Origin: an uncultured bacterium
Lineage (GTDB): Bacteria > Verrucomicrobiota > Kiritimatiellia > PWTM01
Direction: 5' to 3'
Assembly: GCA_938010045.1 (NCBI GenBank)
Contig: CALLFZ010000018.1
Span: 1-64,000 of the forward strand
Length of the DNA: 64,000 bases
A program made the position numbers and the translations under genes. How positions within the stretch are numbered: the first letter of the stretch is position 1; the number at the start of each line of letters is the position of its first letter. Below, piece by piece: positions 54,820 to 63,949 of the stretch. Under the pieces are notes generated by a model. That model did no database searches. It worked only from the letters and a program-made list of their open reading frames with translations, and was not told the DNA's origin.

Positions 54820-55730
54820 AGCAACACCGCCTTGTGCACATGCAAGCGGTTTTCGGCCTCGTCCAGCACCACGGACTGCGGGCCGTCAATGACCTCGTCG
54901 GTCACCTCGTAGCCGCGCGTGGCGGGAAGGCAATGAAGGAAGATCGCGCCGGCACGCGCGCGCCGCATCAGCGCCGCCGTCACCTGATAGGGGGCAAATC
55001 GCGCACGCCGTTCCTCCAGCTGATCGGCCGGGATGTGGTAGGACATCCAAGAGTCGGTATAGACGACATCCGCCCCGCGCACCGCCGCCCGGGCGTCGGC
55101 GGTAATCGCGATCTGCGCGCCGGTGCGGCGGGCGATTTGCCGGGCGCGGGCCACGACCGCCGGATCGGGGCGGTAGGCCGGATCGTCCGGGCACCCGACG
55201 CGCATGTGCAGCCCCACACGCGCGGCGGCCAGCAGTAGCGAGTGGGTGACATTGTTCAACCCGTCGCCCAGGTACGCGAGGGTCAGCCCGCGCAGTTTGC
55301 GCTTGTGTTCCAGGATCGTCATGAGGTCCGCGAGGATCTGGGTCGGGTGCTCGTCGTTCGTCAGCCCATTGATGACCGGCACGGTCGCGTGGCGCGCGAG
55401 CGCCACAATGTCCGCGTGGCGATACAGCCGAGCCATAATCGCGTCGGCGTAGCGGCTCAGCACGCGCGCGGTGTCTTCGAGGGTCTCCTTTCCCTTCCCC
55501 AGCGGCGACGTCCCCAGCTCGTAGTAGATCGCATGGCCGCCCAACTGCGTCATCGCCGCCTCGAATGACACGCGCGTGCGCAGGCTGGGTTTCTCGAAGA
55601 GCATCACGAGCGTCCGGTCCGCGAGCGCCAAGCGATACTCCCGCGAACGGCGCTTCACATCCACCGCCAGCTCGAGCACCCGCTCGATCCGATCGGCAGT
55701 CCACTGCGAAATCGAGATCAAATCGTTCAT
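54777..55730 (-). CDS. argF: Ornithine carbamoyltransferase
   Basis: A 317-residue enzyme of arginine synthesis joining carbamoyl phosphate and ornithine to citrulline. The carbamoyl-phosphate motif FEKPSLRTRVSFEAA, TNDEHPTQILADLMTI and FLHCLPATRGYEV (ornithine-site HCLP) are intact, with the SMG-loop region VYTDSWMSYH in between (DSWMS type for ornithine). It directly follows pyrB (24 bases apart, same strand), so two paralogous carbamoyltransferases are adjacent. Confidence 0.96.
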   Translation of the reverse strand: MNDLISISQWTADRIERVLELAVDVKRRSREYRLALADRTLVMLFEKPSLRTRVSFEAAMTQLGGHAIYYELGTSPLGKGKETLEDTARVLSRYADAIMARLYRHADIVALARHATVPVINGLTNDEHPTQILADLMTILEHKRKLRGLTLAYLGDGLNNVTHSLLLAAARVGLHMRVGCPDDPAYRPDPAVVARARQIARRTGAQIAITADARAAVRGADVVYTDSWMSYHIPADQLEERRARFAPYQVTAALMRRARAGAIFLHCLPATRGYEVTDEVIDGPQSVVLDEAENRLHVHKAVLLHLVAGVGAPARRS

Positions 55731-55754
55731 GGAGTCACCCCCGCCCCGCCCGGC

Positions 55755-56834
55755 CTATCGAACCAGATCGTCGTAGTACTGGTGGACCTCCGCCTCGCGC
55801 GCGAACATGGTCAGGATCAGCGCCACGCGAATCCACATGCCATTGCGTACCTGCCGCCAGTACATCGCCCGCGGATCGCGATCCACTTCGACCGCGATCT
55901 CCTGACGGCGCGGCAGCGGATGCATCAAGATCGCGTCGGGACGCAGGATCGAGAGATGGCGCACCCCGAACGCGAAGCGGTCGGCTTCGCCCGCGGTGCG
56001 CTCCCCCGGCGCGTCCCACTCGTCCTGGATGCGCGTCATGTACACCGCGTCCGCGGTGGCCACCGCCGCATCGAAGTCCTCCGTGAGCTCGTACGGCACT
56101 CCGGCCGCCGTCAGACACTCGAGGATGTCTTGGCCGATCTGAAGCCGCGGCGGCGCCACGAACAGGATTCGAACACCGGGATAGAGCGAAAGCACCTGGG
56201 CCAGCGACCGTACCGTGCGGCCGCGCCGCAAATCGCCGACGAAGGCCACTGTCTTGCCCTCAATTCCGCCGCGGGTCTCGAAACTGCGCTGGAGCGTGTA
56301 CACATCGAGCAGCGCCTGGGTGGGATGCTCGTCTTTTCCCGATCCGGCGTTGATCACCGGCACCGCCCGCTCGGTCGTCGAGAGCAGCCACGCGATCCGT
56401 TCCGCGAAGCCGCCTTCGGGGTGGCGCATGATGATGAGATCGAAATACGAGCTGAACGTGCGCACCGAGTCCTCCGGCGACTCCCCCTTCAGCTCGCTCG
56501 AGGTTTGGGTGTCGCGCACCTCGGCCGGATGTAGCCCGAGGATCTGGCAGGCGGCATAGAACGAGAGAAACGTACGCGTCGAAGGCTGGGCGAAGTACAA
56601 CATCGCGCGCCGATCAGCGAGTAGACTTTGAAGAAACAGCCGACCGCCCTTCGTTTTCGCGATGCGTCGTGTCCGGGTCGCCAACTCGCACAACCGGTCC
56701 AGAAACGGCCGGTCAAACTGCTGGGCGAATAGCACGTGATACGGCCGACCGTCCGTGCCGCGCAACCGCGCGGCCTTTTCAGACGGACTCAGCGCACGAT
56801 ATACCTCCCAGGGGGGCAGCGTCGGGGCGTCCAT
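55755..56834 (-). CDS. pyrB: Aspartate carbamoyltransferase, catalytic subunit, long form
   Basis: A 359-residue enzyme committing to pyrimidine synthesis. FAQPSTRTFLSFYAA (carbamoyl phosphate), MRHPEGGFAERIAW, GSGKDEHPTQALLDVYTL and ILMHPLPRRQEIAVEVD (aspartate loop) identify it as PyrB rather than ArgF. It is about 45 residues longer than E. coli PyrB at the N-terminus (PWEVYRALSPSEKAARLRG), as in the long-type bacterial enzymes. I start at ATG 56834. No pyrI regulatory subunit lies nearby. It probably shares a transcript with argF. Confidence 0.95.
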   Translation of the reverse strand: MDAPTLPPWEVYRALSPSEKAARLRGTDGRPYHVLFAQQFDRPFLDRLCELATRTRRIAKTKGGRLFLQSLLADRRAMLYFAQPSTRTFLSFYAACQILGLHPAEVRDTQTSSELKGESPEDSVRTFSSYFDLIIMRHPEGGFAERIAWLLSTTERAVPVINAGSGKDEHPTQALLDVYTLQRSFETRGGIEGKTVAFVGDLRRGRTVRSLAQVLSLYPGVRILFVAPPRLQIGQDILECLTAAGVPYELTEDFDAAVATADAVYMTRIQDEWDAPGERTAGEADRFAFGVRHLSILRPDAILMHPLPRRQEIAVEVDRDPRAMYWRQVRNGMWIRVALILTMFAREAEVHQYYDDLVR

Positions 56835-57103
56835 CGTCGACCACGTCCTCGTATTCGCCGCGATGCTAGTCCGCCGCCCCCACACGGGCAAGCCACCCCC
56901 ACCGCTCCCCCGAGCTGAGTCGTGCCGTCCGGCACCCCCTCAAACCGAGTCGTGCAGCCAACATCACATCGAAGAGCATGGGGCCGGGGGCATGCGCAGG
57001 GATGGGGCGCGAGGCGAGGAGGGCCGCGTCCTGCCCAGCCCGCCCACGCACGTGCAGGCCCGGTGGTGCGGAACGCTGCCAGCCGCGACGAAACACCAGC
57101 AGG

Positions 57104-59194
57104 TCAGTCGCAGACCTTCAGGTTTCGGAACCCTGCCGAAGCCCCGAACACCAGGAAGTTCATCCGGGGTTTCGGCAGCGCCATGATCTCATGCGCGGCG
57201 CGGAGGACGGCGCCACCAACGTACACGGTCGTCTCGGCGCCTTGAAACAGGATCCGGACCGTGTGCCACTGGCCGTTCGCCAGCTCCAGCGCCGTGCGGG
57301 CCAGCGCCTCGGTCTTGGACCGATCCTCTCCGGCAGAGGGGTTTTTCGTGATGGCGGCATAGGATCGCGCGAGTTCCACTCGGAAGCTGTGCGCCCCGCC
57401 GGCGCACTCGATTCGCAGCGAATGCCGGTTGGCGCCAGCAAAACAGATTTGGAACTCGACCGCCCCGTTCGTAATTCCGCAAGGTGCTCGCAGACAGGCA
57501 CCTTGGTCGTCGGCGCGGCTCTGTGCTCCCCAAAGGCCGCCGTCGCGGGGGGTCCATGTTCCGCGCACGACCGACCAGGGCGAGCCGGGCAGTCGGGCGA
57601 ATGTCTCTTCGTATCGCACCGGACGGTTGAGCGGTGGCAGCGCCGCAGCGGTCGGAGCGCTCGGGGGGGCCTCCGGCGGCAGCTCGCGGCTGTAACCGCC
57701 GTCGCGGTATCGGCGGAGGAGTGCCGCCATCTCGCGGACGATGTCCGGATGCGCGGCGGCCACATCGTTCGTTTCGGCGGGGTCGCTCGCGAGGTGGTAG
57801 AGCTGGGGCCGGTTCTGGTCGGTCCGGGCCCTCACCCCCTTGGCGCTAGCCGCCGGCACTCCTTCGATCCACTTCCACGGTCCGCGGCGGAGGGCGAAGA
57901 CGCCATCGGCGTTGTGCTCGATGACATCGTCGCGGCCGGCCGCATCCGCCTGTCCGAGCAGCGCGGGCAGGAAGCTCCGGCTGTCTTCGGCAGCGACAGA
58001 GGGCGGCGGCAGCGGTTCGCCGAGCAGGGCCGCCGTCGTCGCGAGGACGTCCACGAGGCTGATCGTCGCGTGGCAGGTTGTGCCGGCCGGAATCCGGCCT
58101 GGCCAACGCGCAAGAAACGGCACCCGGAATCCGCCTTCCCAGATGTCGTGCTTGCCGCCGCGCAGGTCGCCGTTGATGCGCAGTCCTGCGCGGTATGCGG
58201 CGGTCTGAACGGAATTGGTGTTCGTCGGCCGGACGACGCCGCCATTGTCGCTGGTGAACATGACCAGAGTCGTCCGGGCGGCGCCCGTCCGATCGAGGGC
58301 GTCGAGGATGCGGCCAACGCTACGATCGAGCTCGTGGATCCAGTCGCCGTAGGGGCCGGCGGCGCTGTGGCCGGCGAGGTCGTCACTCGGCGTGACCGGA
58401 TTGTGAACGGCGACGGGGGCGAAGTAGAGGAAGAACGGTTCGTCCGCGGTCCGTTTCTCCAGCCACGCGACGGCCCGATCGGTCAGCACCTTCATCACGC
58501 GCTGGTTTCTGCGTCGGGGCGCGTCCAGACTGAGGATTGGGCCGCGGCCGCGCTCGGTGTCCTCGGGCCCGTAGGTCGGCTGGAAATCCTCGTCGTCGTC
58601 CGCCGGGCCGGGGATCCGCAGACCGGGCGGAATGCGGCCGGCGCGCAATCCGAACACGAAGCGGTTTTCGACGAAGACGCCGGTGATGTCGCCGTGGTTG
58701 GACGGCACGCCGAAATGGTAGTCGAAGCCAATGTCGAGCGGCCCGGGGGAGAGTTCGGCGGCGTAGTCCACGCGCCAGGCGGGCGAGGAACCGGCGACAC
58801 CGTAGCCGAGGTGCCACTTGCCGATGGCGGCGGTCGCATAGCCGTGCCGTTTCAGCAACGAGGCCAAGGTCAGGCGGTTGGTCTCGATGTGCAGCGGCGA
58901 GAAGACGCCGAGTACCTCGCTCTTCAGCGCGGTCCGCCAGCAGTAGCGGCCGGTCAGCAGCGAGTACCGCGTCGGCGAGCAGACCGACGAGGTCGTCAAC
59001 GCGTCGGTGAAGCGGCGGCCCTCGCGGGCGAGTCGGTCGATCGCCGGCGTGCGGATCAGCCGGGGGTCGGCGCCGTAACAGCCGGCGCTGCCGTAGCCGT
59101 AGTCGTCCGCGAGAATGATGACGATGTTCGGCCGCTCGGCGGCGGCAAGGCCTGACGCCAGCGCGAGCAGGGTTGATGCGAAGCGAGCGTTCAT
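57104..59194 (-). CDS. Exported S1-type sulfatase with C-terminal LamG-like domain
   Basis: A 696-residue exported arylsulfatase-family enzyme (signal MNARFASTLLALASGLAAA). The metal site begins ILADDYGYG, and the formylglycine motif CSPTR has C72, so a sulfatase-maturing enzyme encoded elsewhere is needed. GKWHLGYG, AVHNPVTPSDD and FTSDNGGVVRP complete the active site. After about residue 520 a Pro-rich linker leads to a strand-rich domain (WTPRDGGLWGAQ, VEFQICFAGANRHSLRIE, HTVRILFQGAETTVYVG) like DUF1080/LamG glycan-binding modules. Likely target: a sulfated polysaccharide. It diverges from the GH43/117-like gene at 59443, 248 bases away. Confidence 0.93.
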   Translation of the reverse strand: MNARFASTLLALASGLAAAERPNIVIILADDYGYGSAGCYGADPRLIRTPAIDRLAREGRRFTDALTTSSVCSPTRYSLLTGRYCWRTALKSEVLGVFSPLHIETNRLTLASLLKRHGYATAAIGKWHLGYGVAGSSPAWRVDYAAELSPGPLDIGFDYHFGVPSNHGDITGVFVENRFVFGLRAGRIPPGLRIPGPADDDEDFQPTYGPEDTERGRGPILSLDAPRRRNQRVMKVLTDRAVAWLEKRTADEPFFLYFAPVAVHNPVTPSDDLAGHSAAGPYGDWIHELDRSVGRILDALDRTGAARTTLVMFTSDNGGVVRPTNTNSVQTAAYRAGLRINGDLRGGKHDIWEGGFRVPFLARWPGRIPAGTTCHATISLVDVLATTAALLGEPLPPPSVAAEDSRSFLPALLGQADAAGRDDVIEHNADGVFALRRGPWKWIEGVPAASAKGVRARTDQNRPQLYHLASDPAETNDVAAAHPDIVREMAALLRRYRDGGYSRELPPEAPPSAPTAAALPPLNRPVRYEETFARLPGSPWSVVRGTWTPRDGGLWGAQSRADDQGACLRAPCGITNGAVEFQICFAGANRHSLRIECAGGAHSFRVELARSYAAITKNPSAGEDRSKTEALARTALELANGQWHTVRILFQGAETTVYVGGAVLRAAHEIMALPKPRMNFLVFGASAGFRNLKVCD

Positions 59195-59442
59195 GCCTGC
59201 AGTGTTGCGCGCCGCGCCTCGCCGTTCAACTCCGACGTCGCGTCACGCCGTCTGGTTCGCTTCGCGAACCCAGGCAACCCACGCACTGGATTGATTGGGT
59301 GCGTTGATTCGGCTTCGGAACCGCACGTGCTCGCCACCTGGTCGCGTATGCGCGAAGAGCGTGCAGGGCGCCCCTGGCGGCAGCGACATTCCCCCTCGCC
59401 GTCCGTGTTGCCGGCGGCCTCAACCACGTGTAGATCTGGGCT

Positions 59443-60528
59443 ATGAGATCCATGCCGTTCTCCGCCTTGTGGGCAGGGCGACACCCGCGCTCGCGAACGA
59501 GGGTGCGGGCTGCCTTACGCTGGATTCAGACGGCGGGATGCGTCTGCGCCATCGGTGGCTCGGCTGAAGTTGCGCCCCCTTCTCCCGTTCGCAACGCCCC
59601 GATGCGGTTCGCCGATGAATCGCGCCTGGGCCGTCCGTTTGCGAAGGACCCATCGGTGATTCGCTTCGGTGACCGGTATCTGATGTATGTTTCCCTGCCG
59701 CCCTGGAGCCCCAATCGTGCTCCGCCCGGCGCCCCGACCGGCTGGGGCATCGGCATCGCGGAGAGCCACGATCTGATCCGATGGCGCACAATCGGCGAGG
59801 TGGCGCCTGTACAGGCTTGCGAACGCAACGGCATCTGTGCGCCCGGCGCACGCGTGATCGAAGGACGCGTTCACCTCGTGTATCAGACCTACGGGAACGG
59901 CCGTTTCGATGCCATTTGTCACGCGGTTTCCTCGGACGGTCTTCACTTCGAGCGACACCCAGACAACCCAGTCTTTCGGCCAACCGGAGACTGGACCGCC
60001 GGCCGCGCGATCGACGCCGAACTGATGCCCTTTCGCGGCCGACTGTGGCTCTGGTTCGCGACCCGGGACCCAACGATGACCACCCAGATGATCGGCGTAG
60101 CGAGTGCGGATCCGGCGTCGAACCTTGGCCGCGACGCCTGGAGGCTCGAACACGACGGCCCTGTGCTCGCGCCCGAACTGCCGTGGGAGCGCCGCTGCAT
60201 CGAAGCGCCGTCCGTGATCGAGCGACAGGGGCGACTCTACATGTTCTATGCCGGCGGCTACAACAACGAGCCGCAGCAGATCGGTGTGGCGGTGAGTGAG
60301 GACGGCCGTCGGTGGCGTCGCTTGTCCGACCGACCCTTCCTCTCGAATGGCGCCCCGGGCGACTGGAATGCAAGCGAAAGCGGACATCCTGCGATGTTCA
60401 TGGATTCAAACGGGCGCACTTATCTGTTCTTCCAGGGCAATTGCGATCGGGGGCGAACGTGGTGGATCTCATGGGTGGGCGTCGAGTGGACCGCAGACGG
60501 GCCGCGGATCGTACCGTTCGATCGCTGA
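59443..60528 (+). CDS. GH43/GH117-like five-bladed propeller glycosidase
   Basis: A 361-residue protein. After a short Arg-rich leader (export is uncertain), a repetitive beta-propeller follows: FAKDPSVIRFGDRYLMYVSLPP, GWGIGIAESHDLIRWRTIGEV, APGARVIEGRVHLVYQTYG, IDAELMPFRGRLWLWFATRDP, IEAPSVIERQGRLYMFYAGGYNN and AMFMDSNGRTYLFFQG. The AKDPSV Asp and IEAPSV Glu occupy the positions of the catalytic acid residues of GH43/GH117-type enzymes. Substrate unknown; together with the divergent sulfatase it may act on a sulfated glycan. The ATG at 59443 is assumed. Confidence 0.8.
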   Translation: MRSMPFSALWAGRHPRSRTRVRAALRWIQTAGCVCAIGGSAEVAPPSPVRNAPMRFADESRLGRPFAKDPSVIRFGDRYLMYVSLPPWSPNRAPPGAPTGWGIGIAESHDLIRWRTIGEVAPVQACERNGICAPGARVIEGRVHLVYQTYGNGRFDAICHAVSSDGLHFERHPDNPVFRPTGDWTAGRAIDAELMPFRGRLWLWFATRDPTMTTQMIGVASADPASNLGRDAWRLEHDGPVLAPELPWERRCIEAPSVIERQGRLYMFYAGGYNNEPQQIGVAVSEDGRRWRRLSDRPFLSNGAPGDWNASESGHPAMFMDSNGRTYLFFQGNCDRGRTWWISWVGVEWTADGPRIVPFDR

Positions 60529-60566
60529 CCCTCCGCTGAGGACGACAGCGGCCGATCACGGCCCGT

Positions 60567-61559
60567 TCAGCGCTGCGGCGGTGGAGCCCAAAGATCCACG
60601 CCGGGCCCCGTCATTTCCAGGATGGGCTTGGTGACGCGCGCAAGCTCGTCGCACACAGCAGGCGGCAGCACCAAATTGCCCGCGCGCGCGTTGCGACGCA
60701 CCTGGATCGTGCTCGACGCGCTCACCGCCACCGCCGTCACAGAGGGTCGGGAGAGCAACCACGAGAGCGCGACATCGCCCAGCGGCTCCTCCAGTTCCGC
60801 GGCGATGCGCCGGATTTCGCGCAACGCCTCCACCACCGCGTCCCGGAGATCGCCGCGCCGCCTCCCCGGATCGCTGGCCGGCGTGGCCCGCAGATGCGGA
60901 AGGCGGGCCACATGTGGGGGGAGCTCGCCGGACAGGTCATAGCGCCCCGCGAGCAGACCCAGCAGCAGGGGGGAGGTCGCGATCAACGGCAGCCGTGCCT
61001 TTCGACAGACCGGTTCGAGCTCCCGTTCCACGCCACGGAACAGAAGGTTGTAGTCGGCAGCCACGCACATGGGCGGTGCGGACGCCCGAAGCGCCAGTCC
61101 GAGCGTTGTCGCATCGTACCGGCTCACTCCGAATGCCTTAATTTTCTGTTCGTCGCGCAGCTTCGCGAGCGTCGGCAGGATTTCCCGCGGTTCCAGATGC
61201 GGATGGCGCCGATCCAACAGCACGAGGTCGAGGTGATCCGAACTCAGCGTCCGCAGGCTCTCTTCCACTGCCCGAACGATCTCGCGGGGATGCTGGTGCT
61301 CCGGACCCAATCGCTTCGCGACCACAATTCGATCGCGGACGTCGCCGAGCGACGCCGCGATGCATTCCTCGGCCACATGCTCGACGTCGTCCTCGCACGT
61401 CAAGAAGAAATTGATCCCGTTGTCCCACGCGGTACGGATGATCGCCTGGGCATCGGAGGTCGACAGCGCAGTGCCATCGGGACGCCCCGTGATTGCACAG
61501 GTCGCGAGCGCAATTTGCGACACTTCACAACCGGTCGCGCCCAACTGGACGGTTTTCAT
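60567..61559 (-). CDS. Aldo/keto-reductase-like protein lacking most catalytic residues
   Basis: A 330-residue AKR fold: QLGATGCEVSQIALATCAITG, the alpha/beta barrel repeats, IVRAVEESLRTLSSDHLDLVLLD, IKAFGVSRYDATTL, the NADPH-binding loops SPLLLGLLAGRYDL and AVSASSTIQVRRNA. Aligned with typical AKRs, the tetrad residue Asp of FFDT is L53, Tyr of DVYG is D58 and the His is D116; only the Lys (K82) remains. A reductase mechanism is therefore unlikely, though binding of NADPH might persist. A fold-only or changed function, or an atypical chemistry, are the possibilities. It sits between the GH43-like and RluA genes on opposite strands. Confidence 0.85.
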   Translation of the reverse strand: MKTVQLGATGCEVSQIALATCAITGRPDGTALSTSDAQAIIRTAWDNGINFFLTCEDDVEHVAEECIAASLGDVRDRIVVAKRLGPEHQHPREIVRAVEESLRTLSSDHLDLVLLDRRHPHLEPREILPTLAKLRDEQKIKAFGVSRYDATTLGLALRASAPPMCVAADYNLLFRGVERELEPVCRKARLPLIATSPLLLGLLAGRYDLSGELPPHVARLPHLRATPASDPGRRRGDLRDAVVEALREIRRIAAELEEPLGDVALSWLLSRPSVTAVAVSASSTIQVRRNARAGNLVLPPAVCDELARVTKPILEMTGPGVDLWAPPPQR

Positions 61560-61617
61560 ACGTTCACCACCCGAGTCCGCAGTCTATCACACCGGCCGGT
61601 GGCGGGCGATTGGGCGG

Positions 61618-62610
61618 CTAGCCGTCGTCGGTTCGATGATGTAACACCTGCCATAATTCGGCCGGCGGGGGAGAGACCAACCGGCGCCGTGTACCGTCAT
61701 CGGGATCCTGAAATTCGGTTTCGGCGGCGTGAAGCCAATGTCGTGTGGGACGGTCCGCGCCGGTCACTCGTCCACGGCCGTACCGCACGTCCCCCACCAC
61801 GGGGTAGCCCAGATGGGCGAGCTGACACCGGATCTGGTGAGTGACGCCAGTGCGAATTGTCACGCGCAAGAGTGTTCGGTCGCGTCCGCGCTCGACTGGC
61901 TCGAACTCGGTCACCGCCCACATCGCGCGTGCGCCCCCCACTGCGGGACGTTGGTCGCACACCCGCATGTACCCCGGCCGCCCTGGCGTATGCATCAGCC
62001 ACGACGCGAGGCGCCCCGGCGAGGACACGATCCCATCGACCACCGCCAGATAGACCTTCTCGACGGATCCTGCCTCGAACTGTTCACGCAGCCGGCGCCA
62101 GGCTTCGTTCGTCCGTGCAATGAGCACCACCCCGGAGGTGTTGGTATCGAGCCGGTGCAGAATACCACCCATGCCAGTTTCGATATCTCCGATGGTCATG
62201 CAGATGGGCACGTGGGCGGCCAGGGCATTGGCGAGCGTGCCCATCTCATCGAGCCGGAGGGGATACACCGGCATACCGGCCGGCTTGCTCACGGCCAACC
62301 ACGAAGCTCCCTCCGCAAGGATCTCGAGGTGCAGCGAAGGATCCGGACGCACCCAGGGTTCTCCGCGCTCGGGCAGCGCGAGAACTTCGATGGTCTCTCC
62401 GAGGCGGACCGACCTCCCTTTTCGTCGCGCGACGGCACCGTTCACCTTGACGAACCCGGCCTCGATCGCGCGGCGCACCAACCCCTTCGAGCTTGTAGAG
62501 CCGAGGGAGAGCACGAACCGATCCAGCCGCAGTCCGGCCGTGTCACTCGTCACCGTCCCGCGGAGGTTCCGGAGCACGATCGCGGCCGTTCCAAAGCGGC
62601 CGGTCCGCAC
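61618..62610 (-). CDS. RluA-family pseudouridine synthase with S4 domain
   Basis: A 330-residue RNA-modifying enzyme. An N-terminal S4 RNA-binding domain (LRLDRFVLSLGSTSSKGLVRRAIEAGFVKVNGAVAR) precedes the synthase domain with the catalytic aspartate motif HRLDTNTSGVVLIARTNE, VEKVYLAVVDG, TGVTHQIRCQLAHLGYPVVGDVRYG. The RNA target (23S or tRNA) is not evident. I chose the GTG at 62610, just after the preceding gene's stop, since the family start lies here; internal GTGs (62577, 62553) are alternatives. Confidence 0.9.
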   Translation of the reverse strand: MRTGRFGTAAIVLRNLRGTVTSDTAGLRLDRFVLSLGSTSSKGLVRRAIEAGFVKVNGAVARRKGRSVRLGETIEVLALPERGEPWVRPDPSLHLEILAEGASWLAVSKPAGMPVYPLRLDEMGTLANALAAHVPICMTIGDIETGMGGILHRLDTNTSGVVLIARTNEAWRRLREQFEAGSVEKVYLAVVDGIVSSPGRLASWLMHTPGRPGYMRVCDQRPAVGGARAMWAVTEFEPVERGRDRTLLRVTIRTGVTHQIRCQLAHLGYPVVGDVRYGRGRVTGADRPTRHWLHAAETEFQDPDDGTRRRLVSPPPAELWQVLHHRTDDG

Positions 62611-62611
62611 A

Positions 62612-63949
62612 TCATCCGCCGGCGTGGGGCGGAGTGTTCGTCGGAGCCGACTCAGGAGTGGGCGTCCCGCCCTGCCCACCAGCGGGCGCCGACTCGGCGG
62701 TTGGGTTCGTGGTGTCGGTGGCCGCCGGCGAGCTCGCGGCGGCTGGCGGCGCGTTCGTCGCCTCCGTTGGGGCAGATGTGGCGGGCGGCGCCTGAAGAAG
62801 GTCCTTGCGCTCCTGCGGCAAATTCTCGAAACGCGATCCTTCGACGAGATACACCCAGCGCCCCACGCGTTCGTTCAGCTCGCGGATCTCCGTCTCGATC
62901 TTCTCGTTTTCCTCGCGGACTTTCTTCGTCTCCTCCTCATGCTTTTTCTTCTCGTCCTCCGAGGCGTTCTCCGCAGGCGCGGGTGGCAGAGGCTTCGGCG
63001 CGACAAAGGCGGCGGAGACCGTCACATACCGTTGCGCGTTCGTGCCGGCCTCTTTGCCGATCTTCACCGTGAACTCGCGGCCGTTCTTCGCGCGCACCAC
63101 AAGGACGGCGGGCTGGTCCAATCCCGTATCCGACGGGGACAGAGCAGGATCCGCGACCTGCGCAAAACGGAGCCAGCTGACGATCCCACTCAAGCGGCTG
63201 ACCTTGAGCGAGTCCATCGTCTCGTTGGTTTCAAGGTTCGTCAGTTTGAGCTCGCCGGCGGTGTTCGTCAGCGTCAGCGGCGGCTTGTTGGGCGGCGTCC
63301 AGGTCAGCGTGTCAATGTCCGAGCTGAAGAGATCCACCAGTTGGGTGTTCATCCAATCTTCTGGCCGCGTTGGGAGGCTCGAGAAGGTTTCTCCCACCAG
63401 CGCCGGCTTGCCATTCGCCCGCACGAACCGGCCATCCGCGAATCCGCTCTCGCCTCCGCGCCGGCGCGTCTTGCCCAACACCAGCTTCGCCACGACGGCG
63501 CCGTTCGTATCCGCCAGGCGGACGAGGGTGCCGCTGCCCTCCCGCGGTCGGCCGTTCGTGTCGGGGGCCGGTTCGAGCAGCTCGAGCGCGGAGAGCACCT
63601 TCGTTTGATCATCCCCTTTCGCCCCGGTTGGCACCGCCTGGCCCACCCGCAGATCGGCGAGCGCGAGCAGGAACTTGCGAACCTCGTCGGCTTTGACCGG
63701 GTGGTCGTAGCGGTCTGGCGCCACCCAGCGGCCGGACACACGCGTCACCCGTACGGTCGAATCCGCGCGCACGAACTCGATCGAGGCGACCGAATTGAGC
63801 GTCTCCGGTTTTTGCAGCGCTGGCATCACGATGGCGCCGACCTCGCTCGGCGGCCGCCGACGGGCCGCGCGGCTGTATCGCACCCCCATGGCGACCGCGA
63901 TCAACGCCAGCGCGATCGCTAGCAAACGCAGCAGTTTGTCCGTCTTCAT
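62612..63949 (-). CDS. DUF4340 domain protein, membrane-anchored with acidic Pro/Thr-rich tail
   Basis: A 445-residue protein anchored by one N-terminal helix (LLRLLAIALALIAVAMGV). The body is a DUF4340 domain (SVASIEFVRADSTVRVTRVSGRWVAPDR ... LVRLADTNGAVVAKLVLGKTR, FVRANGKPALVGE), known mostly next to Gld-type ABC transporter genes (GldG, GldF). A central coiled-coil stretch (EDEKKKHEEETKKVREENEKIETEI) and a low-complexity Ala/Pro/Thr/Asn tail of about 60 residues follow. GGAG lies eight bases before ATG 63949. The upstream gene's stop overlaps its start, suggesting the same Gld-type context just outside the window. Confidence 0.85.
   Translation of the reverse strand: MKTDKLLRLLAIALALIAVAMGVRYSRAARRRPPSEVGAIVMPALQKPETLNSVASIEFVRADSTVRVTRVSGRWVAPDRYDHPVKADEVRKFLLALADLRVGQAVPTGAKGDDQTKVLSALELLEPAPDTNGRPREGSGTLVRLADTNGAVVAKLVLGKTRRRGGESGFADGRFVRANGKPALVGETFSSLPTRPEDWMNTQLVDLFSSDIDTLTWTPPNKPPLTLTNTAGELKLTNLETNETMDSLKVSRLSGIVSWLRFAQVADPALSPSDTGLDQPAVLVVRAKNGREFTVKIGKEAGTNAQRYVTVSAAFVAPKPLPPAPAENASEDEKKKHEEETKKVREENEKIETEIRELNERVGRWVYLVEGSRFENLPQERKDLLQAPPATSAPTEATNAPPAAASSPAATDTTNPTAESAPAGGQGGTPTPESAPTNTPPHAGG

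Noticed and set aside
56978-59155. 725-codon plus-strand frame opposite the sulfatase
   Set aside because: The minus strand encodes a full sulfatase with intact motifs; the plus frame has no domain signature and arises from third-codon GC bias.
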